The notes: generated from the letters alone by a model not told the origin. A DNA stretch of 33,419 nucleotides from Aquificota bacterium (GCA_015486105.1 WFSI01000020.1:1-33419), one strand, 5' to 3'. Counted from the first letter of the stretch, positions 9,139 through 18,372 are shown. Numbers and translations: made by a program.

Positions 9139-9148
9139 GATGTCCTCC

Positions 9149-9991
9149 TTAAAGGGCCCCCTTAAAAGGTACCAAGAGCTTGCTCAAACCCAGCCTCTTT
9201 TCTCCTATGCCCATGGCTAAGCCCAGGAGCTGAGTAAAATAGACCACAGGGATCTTTTCTATGTGGAGCCTTTCTTGAGGTGCGTCCAGGTTGAACTGGC
9301 ACAGGGGGCAAATAGCTGCTATAAAATGGGCCCCTTTTTGTTTAGCGTCTGTGAGGATCCTTTTTACTAAGGGCTCGCAGGCCTCTTCATGGGCTACCAT
9401 CTGGGCAGCACCACAGCAGGCGGTTCGGGAGCTGAAGTCTACTACTTGGCATCCTAAGAATTCTAAAAAGCGATCTAGAGCTTGGGGCCTTTCAGGATGG
9501 TCTTCATCTTCTACTTGGGGACGGGTGTATTGACAACCATAGTAGGGAGCAATCCTGAAGGATTCCAAGGGATGTACTATCTTTTCTTTCCATGTAGGAA
9601 GGATTTCAGGGTCCAGGTAGTAGTCCAAGAGGTGTTTCACCTTTACCTTGCCCCCGTATCTTTTGCCCTCTTCGGCCAGGGCCTTGTTCACTTTATCTTT
9701 TACATCTTCTTCATCTGCCAAAATGTAACGGGCCTTTCTGAGAGTGGCGTAACAGGCATTGCAGGGAGTGATGATAATTTCTGCTCCCATGGCTTCTGCT
9801 ATAGCCATAATCCGGGCTGGTAAGACCAGGGCTATCAGCTCGTCTAAGCTGAAGTAAGCCGTTGCTCCACAGCAGTTCCAATCTTCTACTTCAGGGATAG
9901 ATAAACCTAAAGCCGCTAAGGTAGCCCTTATGGATTCCTCATATCCTGCTGCGCTTTTCAATGTACACCCGGGATAAAAGGCGTATTTCAT
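9149..9991 (-). CDS. hdrB: HdrB, heterodisulfide reductase catalytic subunit (two CCG domains)
   Basis: Protein of 280 residues, normal HdrB length. Both CCG domains are complete: first C9, CC at 40-41 (WNCCGATAYFS), C77 and C80 (CNAC); second C153, CC at 192-193 (ACCGAAQMVAHEE), C228 and C231 (CPLC). In methanogen HdrB these cysteines hold the two non-cubane [4Fe-4S] clusters that split the CoM-CoB disulfide. In bacteria without these coenzymes the natural substrate is usually unknown. The start ATG overlaps the hdrC stop (ATGA) and has a GGAGGAGC site, so the two are translationally coupled. All ligands are intact, so an active disulfide-type site is expected. It is the only HdrB in the operon, serving two HdrA paralogs. 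Confidence 0.92.
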   Translation of the reverse strand: MKYAFYPGCTLKSAAGYEESIRATLAALGLSIPEVEDWNCCGATAYFSLDELIALVLPARIMAIAEAMGAEIIITPCNACYATLRKARYILADEEDVKDKVNKALAEEGKRYGGKVKVKHLLDYYLDPEILPTWKEKIVHPLESFRIAPYYGCQYTRPQVEDEDHPERPQALDRFLEFLGCQVVDFSSRTACCGAAQMVAHEEACEPLVKRILTDAKQKGAHFIAAICPLCQFNLDAPQERLHIEKIPVVYFTQLLGLAMGIGEKRLGLSKLLVPFKGAL

Positions 9992-10533
9992 GGTTGCTCC
10001 TCCAGTTCCCTGGCCTTTTCTATCACCTTTTTGAACCCCTGCAGGTTCTGGAGAGGCTCCACCTTAAATTCCATGCGGCCTTTAGCCAGTAGTTTCAGTC
10101 CTAAGGAGACGTTCCTAAAGGCATCGAAAGGCACCTTCATATAGTATTTCTGCATCATCTTCAGTTCTGAGAGCCTCCCTTTCTCTTCCATCGCCTCTTT
10201 GAAGGCCTGATACACATAAGCCGATTTTTCCTTGGGGGTGTAACCCTGGGCCTGGGCCAGGCGTTTTAGGGCATACATAATGTCAGTGATCTTGATTCCC
10301 CGTGGGCAACGGACAGTACAGAAATAACAGGAGGCACAGATCCAACAGGTATTGGAAGAGAAGACCTGTTCAAAATCTCCCCCTTTAGCCAAGGCAAAAA
10401 GTTTTCTGGGGCCATAGTCCATAATTTGGGCCATGGGACAAGAACCAGTACAGGTGCCACACTGGATGCACTTAAGGATTTGCTCTCCCCCTGGCATCTC
10501 TAACAGTTTCTCCAAAAGCCCTTTTGTTTCCAT
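9988..10533 (-). CDS. hdrC: HdrC, heterodisulfide reductase iron-sulfur subunit
   Basis: Protein of 181 residues with the two [4Fe-4S] motifs of HdrC: CIQCGTCTGSCP (22-33) and the HdrC-specific CWICASCYFCTVRCP (63-77). HdrC carries electrons from HdrA to HdrB. There are no membrane segments, so this is the soluble HdrABC type rather than HdrDE. The ribosome site GGAGGAATAG overlaps the end of the preceding FrhB/FdhB-like gene, leaving only 2 bp between the genes. The 3' end overlaps hdrB by 4 bp. Confidence in the family is high; the physiological partner is inferred. Confidence 0.92.
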   Translation of the reverse strand: METKGLLEKLLEMPGGEQILKCIQCGTCTGSCPMAQIMDYGPRKLFALAKGGDFEQVFSSNTCWICASCYFCTVRCPRGIKITDIMYALKRLAQAQGYTPKEKSAYVYQAFKEAMEEKGRLSELKMMQKYYMKVPFDAFRNVSLGLKLLAKGRMEFKVEPLQNLQGFKKVIEKARELEEQP

Positions 10534-10535
10534 AA

Positions 10536-11621
10536 CTATTCCTCCACCTCAGAAAACTCTACGGTTCTGTAAATGGTGAGGGGCAACTCTTCTTGGATGC
10601 TCCGCCCAGGGACATACCCAAAGAGTTCCTGCAGGTCTCTTCCCACTGCTTTAAAGACTTGAGACACAGGAATACCTGCGGGACAGGCATCTTCACACAT
10701 ACCGCACGCCACGCAGGAAGTAGCCATGTGGGTCATTCTTCCTAAATGGAAGAGTATAGTATCCATGGGCACTCTTAAGGCCTTTTTTTTATCCATTCGC
10801 ACGCTATAGCTTAAGGGTTCATAGTCAAAGGTAGCTGACTCAAAGAAACAATCCTTGCAGTAGCAAATAGGACACACGTGAGAACAACAGTGGCACCCTA
10901 TGCACTTGCCGAAGACCTCCAAGAGTCCTCCTATTCCTTTTACTTCTGTTTTTATTGTTTCTGTAAGTTGTGTTCTTTTCTCCAATCTACTTTTCAGAAG
11001 TTCCTGGGAAGCGAAGGTGAAAACGTCTCCATCGCTAAGATCTAATCCTACGCCCTTTGCCAATGCTAAGCCTTCCTCCGTGAGAAAGGCCAGCTGGGGT
11101 TTGTCTCTGCCCAGCAAGGAAACCACCACATCGGCTCCTATGGGTTGGAATAGATCGCATCCTTGGCAAACGGGCCTTAAATCAGGGGGTATCTCTCCCT
11201 TCTTTAAAGCTCTAAAATAAGAATCTAAAACAAGATCACCTTTTTCCTTCGTCATTTTGGTTAAGGGGTAAACTCCCCCACATTCAACGCCGATGATATA
11301 AAGATTCTCTCTATGGGCTTGATCCAGTTTCACCAGCTCTACAAAGGCCCTTAACTCACACGGTCTTAGTACAACTGCCAAAGGCTTTGAGGTAGGTTTC
11401 TCCATGGTGAGCCGGGAAAGAGCTTTTCCCGCATTGGCGGGCATAAAGGGGAAAAGGGGTGCCATACCTTCTGTTTCTCCGCCCCTGGGTATAAGAGCAT
11501 AGGAGACTTTTGATGGCTCCTTCAGAAATTTCAGGGCCATCACTCCCTCCACAAGTCCTTGCTCTAAAATAGAAATGAGAAAGGCATTAAGATCTTGGGG
11601 TGCTTTCGCCACTTTGGCCAT
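10536..11621 (-). CDS. FrhB/FdhB-like flavin and iron-sulfur electron-input subunit (first copy, operon leader)
   Basis: Protein of 361 residues starting at ATG 11621 (MAKVAKAPQDLNAFL), which has a GGGGGATT site. The frame stays open to a TTG at 11693, but that TTGACA is the -35 box of the operon promoter, so the longer version is rejected. Domains: FrhB/FdhB beta-subunit domain with RPCELRA and LVKLDQ motifs, then CIGCHCCSHVCPICYCKDC and CVACGMCEDACP iron-sulfur motifs, then a YVPGRSIQEE tail. It is a paralog of the last operon gene. Members of this family bind FAD and connect F420, NAD(P)H or ferredoxin to Hdr or to a formate dehydrogenase; here no catalytic FdhA or hydrogenase is adjacent. 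Which carrier it uses is unknown. Confidence 0.8.
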   Translation of the reverse strand: MAKVAKAPQDLNAFLISILEQGLVEGVMALKFLKEPSKVSYALIPRGGETEGMAPLFPFMPANAGKALSRLTMEKPTSKPLAVVLRPCELRAFVELVKLDQAHRENLYIIGVECGGVYPLTKMTKEKGDLVLDSYFRALKKGEIPPDLRPVCQGCDLFQPIGADVVVSLLGRDKPQLAFLTEEGLALAKGVGLDLSDGDVFTFASQELLKSRLEKRTQLTETIKTEVKGIGGLLEVFGKCIGCHCCSHVCPICYCKDCFFESATFDYEPLSYSVRMDKKKALRVPMDTILFHLGRMTHMATSCVACGMCEDACPAGIPVSQVFKAVGRDLQELFGYVPGRSIQEELPLTIYRTVEFSEVEE

Positions 11622-11664
11622 ATCCAATCCCCCTAAAAAGCCTATTGGAGCACTTTCTTGAGGT

Positions 11665-11693
11665 TTTATAATATTCGAATATTCTAATGTCAA
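11665..11693 (-). promoter_or_regulatory. Strong sigma70-type promoter of the hdr operon
   Basis: On the minus strand TTGACA (11693-11688), a 17-bp spacer, then TATAAA (11670-11665). The predicted start is near 11658, giving a leader of about 37 nt that contains the GGGGGATT ribosome site for ATG 11621. Six of six bases match the -35 consensus, and five of six the -10. Confidence 0.8.
11666..11687. promoter_or_regulatory. Palindromic operator candidate inside the hdr promoter spacer
   Basis: A perfect 14-bp palindrome AATATTCGAATATT (11670-11683) extends to 22 bp with one mismatched pair (69/84), ending TTA...TAA. It fills the spacer and overlaps the -10 box, an ideal position for a repressor. 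The sequence does not match an operator that I can name with confidence, and no regulator gene is adjacent. Confidence 0.55.
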
Positions 11694-11862
11694 TACTACC
11701 CCTTCTCATTTTCATAATTTGCCAAAAGCTCTCTAAGGCAGAATCTGTATAAGGTCAACAAGTATGGAAGAGGGGAAAATTCGTAGTGGTGAGGTCCTGA
11801 TCCGATGCAGGGTAAGGAGCTTATGGTATAGCCTGGGGGAACAAGCACGGGGAAGAAGGAAA

Positions 11863-11946
11863 ATGCCCTATAATCTCCTGTTGTGGTCTGTGGGTTTTTG
11901 TGGTTTATTTTCTTCGCTTCTCTGGTTTGGAGCTGAAGGTGAATAA
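11863..11946 (+). CDS. Possible 27-residue hydrophobic peptide upstream of ahbD
   Basis: Short frame [20 protein letters not shown]... ending in an acidic tail, with a GAAGGA ribosome site 3 nt before ATG. It could form one membrane helix. It ends 20 bp before the ahbD start on the same strand. A longer in-frame start at 11764 exists but has no good ribosome site. There is no known family, and it may be chance. Confidence 0.25.
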   Translation: MPYNLLLWSVGFCGLFSSLLWFGAEGE

Positions 11947-11966
11947 CTCTTTACAGTAAGGTGAAG

Positions 11967-13037
11967 ATGGGCAAAAAGGAGTTTATTCCCAAGTGGATTG
12001 CCTGGGAGATTACGGGCAGGTGTAACCTGAACTGCATCCACTGTCGTTCCGCCTCCAGTGTCTCCTCCGATGAAGGGAACTTCACACTGGAGAAGGCCCG
12101 ATGGCTTATAGATGAAATCATTAGTTTTTGTAGCCCCTCCGTGGTCCTTACCGGTGGTGAGCCACTGCTCAGACCCGACGTCTTTGACATAGCTAAATAT
12201 GGCACCGAAAAGGGGCTTCGTATGTGTATGGCAACCAATGGCACCCTGGTAACCACCGATGTATGCCAGAAGATCAAGGACTCGGGCATCAAAATTGTCT
12301 CCTTAAGCTTAGACGGATCCACTTCCGAGATCCACGACGATTTCAGAAAGCAGCCTGGGGCCTTCGAAGCTACAGTAAAAGCCGCTAAACTTTTCAAAGA
12401 ACAAGGTATAGAGTTCCTCGTCAACTCCTCCTTCACCAAACGCAACATCCACGACGTGGAAAACATATATGAGCTGGCCAAATCCTTGGGAGCCACGGCC
12501 TGGTACCTCTTCATGATTGTGCCTGTGGGACGGGGGAAAAATGTTTTATCCGAGCTCATTGATGCCGACCAGTACGAAGAGGTGCTGCGCTGGCACTATA
12601 ACTTGGAGAAGCACGAAAAGGAGATGCTGGTGAGGCCCACCTGCGCCCCCCACTACTACCGGATATTCAGCCAGATGGCCCGGGAGGAGGGGGAGTCCCT
12701 GGAGCGCAGAAGCCTTAAGTTCTCCACAGGGGGGGCCAAGGGATGCGTAGCTGCCCAGTTTATTGCCTTCATAGATTGCCACGGAGAGGTAAAACCCTGC
12801 AGCTACTTTCCCCTCTCAGCGGGGAACGTCTTCAAAGAAGGTTTCAAAGAGATCTGGTACAACTCTAAACTCTTCAACGAGCTGAGGGATTTTAAGTCAT
12901 ACAAGGGGAAATGCGGCGTTTGCGAATACCTGCATATCTGTGGGGGATGCCGAGCCCGGGCCTACGCTTACTACGGCGACTACTTGGCCGAGGAGCCCCA
13001 CTGTAACTATGTGCCCATCAGGATAAAGCGGGATTGA
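11967..13037 (+). CDS. ahbD: Radical SAM/SPASM protein, AhbD (NirJ2)-type heme b synthase
   Basis: Protein of 356 residues; ATG 11967 is preferred over GTG 11961, which lies inside the AAGGTGA ribosome site. The radical SAM cysteines CNLNCIHC (19-26) are followed by [13 protein letters not shown] and then by PVGRGK and TCAPHYYRI, segments I recognise from AhbD/NirJ2. The C-terminal SPASM-like part has [21 protein letters not shown] and [18 protein letters not shown] with EEPHC. Family knowledge: AhbD decarboxylates the propionates of iron-coproporphyrin III to vinyl groups in the siroheme-dependent heme pathway of sulfate reducers and archaea. The other ahb genes are not in the window. Alternatives are AhbC or NirJ1; the sequence looks closest to AhbD. 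It is divergent from the hdr operon. Confidence 0.72.
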   Translation: MGKKEFIPKWIAWEITGRCNLNCIHCRSASSVSSDEGNFTLEKARWLIDEIISFCSPSVVLTGGEPLLRPDVFDIAKYGTEKGLRMCMATNGTLVTTDVCQKIKDSGIKIVSLSLDGSTSEIHDDFRKQPGAFEATVKAAKLFKEQGIEFLVNSSFTKRNIHDVENIYELAKSLGATAWYLFMIVPVGRGKNVLSELIDADQYEEVLRWHYNLEKHEKEMLVRPTCAPHYYRIFSQMAREEGESLERRSLKFSTGGAKGCVAAQFIAFIDCHGEVKPCSYFPLSAGNVFKEGFKEIWYNSKLFNELRDFKSYKGKCGVCEYLHICGGCRARAYAYYGDYLAEEPHCNYVPIRIKRD

Positions 13038-13253
13038 ATAAGCCAGGGACCCTACCTACCCCTGGATGGTGTTGGCTCTCCCTACCCAAAGGCCTCCCCA
13101 CAAAAACCAAGGCGCATCTCCCATGACGAGCTATTTCCCCGACTTTGACACTTAACCGACCTTTCTGGAGCCATCCTCTGCTTTATAAGCCTATCTCTGC
13201 TCCCTTTTCTCCTAAAAATTTCATATCTGTAGTCGCATTGACTGGGGGAGGTC

Positions 13254-13570
13254 ATGCTCCTTAAAAGGGTCAAGGGTGGTTCCAAAAACAATCCCATCTA
13301 CTACTTTCAGATTGCCGAGTCCTACAGGTCTAAAGAAGGACCTAAGCACAAGACCATCTGCACTGTGGGCAGGGTGGATGATGTTATCAAGAACGGCACC
13401 CTCAAGAGGTTCATGGAGAGCATAGCCAGGCACTTAGAGAATGTGGCCCCCCTGTACAGCATTTGTACAGGGCCCTTGATGTCCTGTCTGAGGAGGCCGA
13501 GGATCTAAAAGGACACACCTATAGGGGGATAAGGAGTCTGAGTTTGTTCAAGCCTGAGGTGAGAGTGTGA
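13254..13570 (+). pseudogene. IS1634-family transposase fragment, N-terminal, frameshifted
   Basis: ATG 13254 with a GGGGGAGG site opens a frame with KGGSKNNPIYYFQIAESYR and HKTICTVGRVDD, the usual N-terminus of IS1634-type transposases. The frame stops at 13508, but a shift near 13450 restores homologous text (YRALDVLSEEAEDLKGHTYR) up to a stop at 13570. The catalytic DDE domain is missing, so this is a dead remnant. No inverted-repeat end was located. The gap from 13038 to 13253 upstream and the one from 13571 to 13728 downstream contain nothing else that I can support. Confidence 0.75.
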
Positions 13571-13728
13571 GATTCACATAGATCGTTTCAGGGCCTTTCA
13601 CACAATAACCCCTCTAGCGTTATTGGTCTGTCTGGTCTGTTGCGTTGATTGCGTTTCTTTAACCCTCAATCCTTCCCTCTCTTGCCATGGGTTATCAGCC
13701 ACGAGCTGAATCCCCGCTCCCCGGTCTT

Positions 13729-14751
13729 CTACACGCCAGTCTCCACTTCTTTTGCCCAGGTCCTGTTCTCCCTGAACCAGTCCACCAGATTTCCCACCCC
13801 CTCCTCAAAGGAGGTTTTAGGTCTCCAGCCCAAGAGTCTCTCTGCCTTACTGATATCCGCCCAAGTAGCAGGTACATCGGCAGGATGCATGGGCAGAAAC
13901 TCCAGATTGGCCTTTTTACCCACAAGGGCCTCCACCAACTCCACCGCATCCATGAGCACCACAGGGGTATCGGATCCTAAGTTGATGATTTCATAGACGG
14001 GAGACGGGGAACCAGAGACGGGGGGTTCTCTCCTTTCCATGTACTTCACCGCAGCAATGGTGCCCAAGGCGATGTCGTCTACATAGGTAAAGTCCCGGGA
14101 CTGGGTACCGTCTCCATAGATCAAGACAGGTTTACCTTCCATTATCCACTGAACAAACCGAAAGAGGCTCATGTCCGGCCTTCCTCCTGGACCATAAACA
14201 GTGAAATAGCGGAACACGATGATATCCAAACCATAGAGGTAATGATAGGTGTAGCATAGGGTTTCCGCAGCCTTCTTGGAAGCAGCGTAGGGGGAAAGGG
14301 GACCGTTTGTATCTGCATCCTCCCTATAAGGCATGGGGTTATGGCTTCCATAGAGGGAAGAAGTGGAAGCCAGGACAAACTTTTTTATTCCCTTACAACG
14401 ACACAACTCTAAGAGATTCAAGGTGCCTGTTACATTGGTCTCGTAGTAGACCCAAGGGTCTTCTACAGACTGGCGTACCCCCGCCCGAGCCGCCAGATTG
14501 ATGATGGCATTAAAGGGAGCATCCTGGGCGTGGAAGAGGCCCTCCAAGGCGTCTCTGTCACAGATATCCATTTTATGGAAGGAGAAACCCTGCCGTCCCA
14601 GGAGCCCCTTTAAACGCCACTCTTTCAACCTTACATCGTAAGCATGGTTCAAGTTATCCAGACCCACTACCCTATGTCCTTGATTCAAGAGAAACTCAGC
14701 CACCTTGGAGGCAATAAACCCAGCAACACCAGTTACTAAATAAAAAGACAT
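13729..14751 (-). CDS. SDR-family nucleotide-sugar epimerase (UDP-glucuronate 4-epimerase-like)
   Basis: Protein of 340 residues with the extended-SDR layout: NAD-binding TGVAGFIASK near the N-terminus (an unusual V and A in place of the common GGAGFIGS), NLAARAGVRQSVEDP, the catalytic serine region STSSLYG, YAASKKAAE (YxxxK), FRYFTVYGPGGRPDM and SRDFTYVDDI. The AARAGVR and FTVYGP stretches are typical of UDP-glucuronate or UDP-N-acetylglucosamine 4-epimerases (CapI/GalE-like). Substrate is not certain. A GGGGGAAGG site precedes ATG, and a TATAAT (14778-14773) without a good -35 lies just upstream. It is the last gene of the minus-strand sugar block led by the NusG paralog, which suggests a surface polysaccharide role. 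Confidence 0.8.
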   Translation of the reverse strand: MSFYLVTGVAGFIASKVAEFLLNQGHRVVGLDNLNHAYDVRLKEWRLKGLLGRQGFSFHKMDICDRDALEGLFHAQDAPFNAIINLAARAGVRQSVEDPWVYYETNVTGTLNLLELCRCKGIKKFVLASTSSLYGSHNPMPYREDADTNGPLSPYAASKKAAETLCYTYHYLYGLDIIVFRYFTVYGPGGRPDMSLFRFVQWIMEGKPVLIYGDGTQSRDFTYVDDIALGTIAAVKYMERREPPVSGSPSPVYEIINLGSDTPVVLMDAVELVEALVGKKANLEFLPMHPADVPATWADISKAERLLGWRPKTSFEEGVGNLVDWFRENRTWAKEVETGV

Positions 14752-14845
14752 ATTATTACCTTCCCCCTTCAGATTATAAAAACATAAGCTACTGCCATTA
14801 GCATACCATTAAAGGCATAAAGGCACGCTTCACCACCTCGATGCA

Positions 14846-14992
14846 TCATATGGTCCGCCGGCAACCTCCAAAAATCAAAGAAAAAGCAGAGATCCTACCC
14901 AAAGTACATACTTTTAATTTTGCCTTATAGGGGATAAAATCCCGTACCGCACGCGCATTCTTATGAAAACCTACCAAGGGATACACCTTCAT
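14846..14992 (-). CDS. Possible 48-residue ORF coupled to the NusG paralog
   Basis: ATG 14992 overlaps the TGA of the nusG-like gene (ATGA), the classic coupling arrangement, with AGG just upstream. The basic product starts MKVYPLVGFHKNARAVRDF and has no family that I recognise. It could be the residue of a longer gene lost by deletion or a chance frame; it ends 94 bp before the epimerase start. Confidence 0.3.
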   Translation of the reverse strand: MKVYPLVGFHKNARAVRDFIPYKAKLKVCTLGRISAFSLIFGGCRRTI

Positions 14993-15498
14993 GACCTGCC
15001 AACGAAATCAGGTTCTATCTCTACCTTAGCCTGACAGCGAATAGCGTTCAGTAGAATCAACACCCTCTCCTTGGGCTTGATCTCCTCTAAAAAGATGCCC
15101 TCTAACCCCCTCAAAGGACCTTCCTGTATCACCACCTTCTCCCCTGGGGCAAACCTCTGGGGCCGAAGGCTCACAAAACCCCCTACCATCCTCGATTCTA
15201 TAGCTTCTATTATGGCATCATCCACCACATAAGGGTTACCAAAGCTGTCTCCCACAATTCTCCTGATGCCCCGGGTATATTTAATGGTGTGAAAGTATCG
15301 ACCCAATTCGAACCGGGAAAATATGTAGCAAGGGAAAAGCTCCTCTAAGGCTTCCACAAACCTTCCCCTCACAAACTTCTTTCTCTTAATTTTGGGGTTG
15401 AAGACCTTCAAATCCAGACGTTCCCGCAGAGACTTACTGACAGCATCCTCCTTGCCAGCCTTCGTGTAAATGCAGTACCAGTTTCTTATGTCCTTCAT
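14989..15498 (-). CDS. Specialised NusG/RfaH/LoaP-like antitermination factor
   Basis: Protein of 169 residues starting at ATG 15498 (MKDIRNWYCIYTKAGKE). The N-terminal NGN domain is clear (WYCIYTKAGKE near the start, LEELFPCYIFSRF, IKYTRGIRRIVG), and a C-terminal KOW domain follows (FAPGEKVVIQEGPLRGLEGI). The text upstream of this start lies in a mobile repeat, so the longer frame to 15648 is not coding. Such NusG paralogs ride with RNA polymerase to prevent premature termination in long polysaccharide operons. Here the linked genes are an epimerase downstream and galE upstream. The start codon coincides with the predicted transcription start, so the mRNA may be leaderless. It is distinct from housekeeping NusG, which normally lies beside secE and rplK. 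Confidence 0.85.
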   Translation of the reverse strand: MKDIRNWYCIYTKAGKEDAVSKSLRERLDLKVFNPKIKRKKFVRGRFVEALEELFPCYIFSRFELGRYFHTIKYTRGIRRIVGDSFGNPYVVDDAIIEAIESRMVGGFVSLRPQRFAPGEKVVIQEGPLRGLEGIFLEEIKPKERVLILLNAIRCQAKVEIEPDFVGRS

Positions 15499-15505
15499 AG
15501 AACCC

Positions 15506-15534
15506 ATTAAACGTAAACCTGGGGAAAGTGTCAA
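15506..15534 (-). promoter_or_regulatory. Promoter of the NusG paralog, possibly giving a leaderless mRNA
   Basis: Minus strand TTGACA (15534-15529), 17-bp spacer, TTTAAT (15511-15506). A start 7-8 bp downstream falls at 15499-15498, on the A of ATG 15498. No convincing Shine-Dalgarno sequence is present. It sits 5 bp outside the end of repeat copy A. Confidence 0.6.
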
Positions 15535-15539
15535 TCTAC

Positions 15540-15809
15540 CAGGACTTCCCCCATTCCTCTGGAAGGAGAGGGGCAGTGCATTTCGATCGCACCCTATAAG
15601 ATGGAATATAGCTGATGGCTGATAGCTAACAGCTGTATTCGTAGACATGCGACGAATTCATGGGCAAGAGAGGAATGGGGTCCCCACAAAATCAAAAGAT
15701 TTTGTGGGGTAAAAAAGGAATGCACCACCTTTTCACTTGCTTTCAGACAGACTTCCTTTAATTTGAATATGTTAACTAAGGCATTGGCCAGTTCCTGAGG
15801 GAAGTCCTG
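15540..15809 (+). mobile_element. MITE-like element, copy A
   Basis: The ends are perfect 11-bp inverted repeats, CAGGACTTCCC (15540-15550) and GGGAAGTCCTG (15799-15809). Between them are a left arm (TCTGGAAGGAGAGGGGC), a core starting CGATCGCA and ending ATTCATGGGCAAGAG, and a right arm (TTTCAGACAGACTTCC, then TTAACTAAGG). A 39-bp palindromic insert (15678-15716) interrupts the right inner repeat. No clear 9-bp duplication flanks this copy. It fills most of the gap between galE and the nusG-like gene, and no ORF of known family lies within it. Confidence 0.75.
15678..15716. repeat. Nested 39-bp palindromic insert with 6-bp flanking repeat
   Basis: A perfect 12-bp stem, CCCCACAAAATC and GATTTTGTGGGG, has an AAAA loop. 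It is bracketed by GGAATG at 15672-15677 and 15717-15722, whereas copy D has this hexamer once at the same place. A near-identical hairpin occurs in copy B (24407-24434). It looks like a small insertion with a target duplication, not a terminator, because no T-run follows on either strand. Confidence 0.6.
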
Positions 15810-15832
15810 TCAGGAAATGAAGGAGTCACTTT

Positions 15833-17924
<2,092 letters not shown>

Positions 17925-17937
17925 ACCGGGCAAAACC

Positions 17938-18372
17938 TCAGCACGCCAGTCTTTTCTTCTTGATGACCTCCAAAGCCCTCTTCACCACCTTTCTCTCCGT
18001 GGGAAAGGTGAGAAGCTTTAAAGCCTCACTGGCAGGGAAGAAAGAGGCATCATCCACCTCCCAGTCATGGTTTCGGGGATCACCAGACTGGTAACTAAAA
18101 AGGAAAAAATCCACCAGTTTTCTGTGCTTCTTGCCCTCCCAGTAATACCAATAGGAGATAGTATCTAAGGGGCAAATAATCTCCCCTTCCACCCCTCCTT
18201 CTTCCCTCACCTCCCTCTCAGCAGCCTCCTGGGAATTCTCTTCAGGCTCTACCTTCCCCTTGGGCAACTGCCAACGGGTCCTTCCCTTGGTGGCCACCAA
18301 AAGGACCTCTACTTCCCCCTTCCCTTTCCTGAAAACCACACCTCCAGCCGAATGATCCCTGATAAAAAACAT
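17938..18372 (-). CDS. Nudix hydrolase (diadenosine polyphosphate hydrolase-like)
   Basis: Protein of 144 residues from ATG 18372 (MFFIRDHSAGGVVFRKGKG), where homology begins; the longer frame to 18612 is rejected because it overlaps the divergent gene and its promoter. A perfect Nudix box, G(x5)E(x7)REVxEExGV, runs through GKVEPEENSQEAAEREVREE. The N-terminal SAGGVVFR and later ISYWYYWEGKKHRKLVDFFLF resemble bacterial Ap4A/MutT-like hydrolases. It likely cleaves a nucleoside diphosphate-linked substrate; the exact substrate is unknown. It is convergent with bioB, 13 bp apart. Confidence 0.88.
   Translation of the reverse strand: MFFIRDHSAGGVVFRKGKGEVEVLLVATKGRTRWQLPKGKVEPEENSQEAAEREVREEGGVEGEIICPLDTISYWYYWEGKKHRKLVDFFLFSYQSGDPRNHDWEVDDASFFPASEALKLLTFPTERKVVKRALEVIKKKRLAC

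Noticed and set aside
11622-11693. N-terminal extension of the first FrhB/FdhB-like gene to a TTG start
   Set aside because: The TTGACA is the -35 box and the extension lies across the promoter and operator; ATG 11621 has a good ribosome site.
13038-13253. Search for tRNA, riboswitch or small gene between ahbD and the IS1634 fragment
   Set aside because: No cloverleaf, stable hairpin with T-run, or frame with a ribosome site was found on either strand.
15499-15648. N-terminal 50 residues of the NusG-like frame
   Set aside because: This stretch is mostly the left part of mobile element copy A and the promoter region; NGN-domain homology begins at MKDIRNWYC.
15682-15709. CCCCACAAAATC hairpin as a transcription terminator
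   Set aside because: Neither strand has a T-run after the stem, and the same hairpin recurs in copy B as part of the nested insertion.
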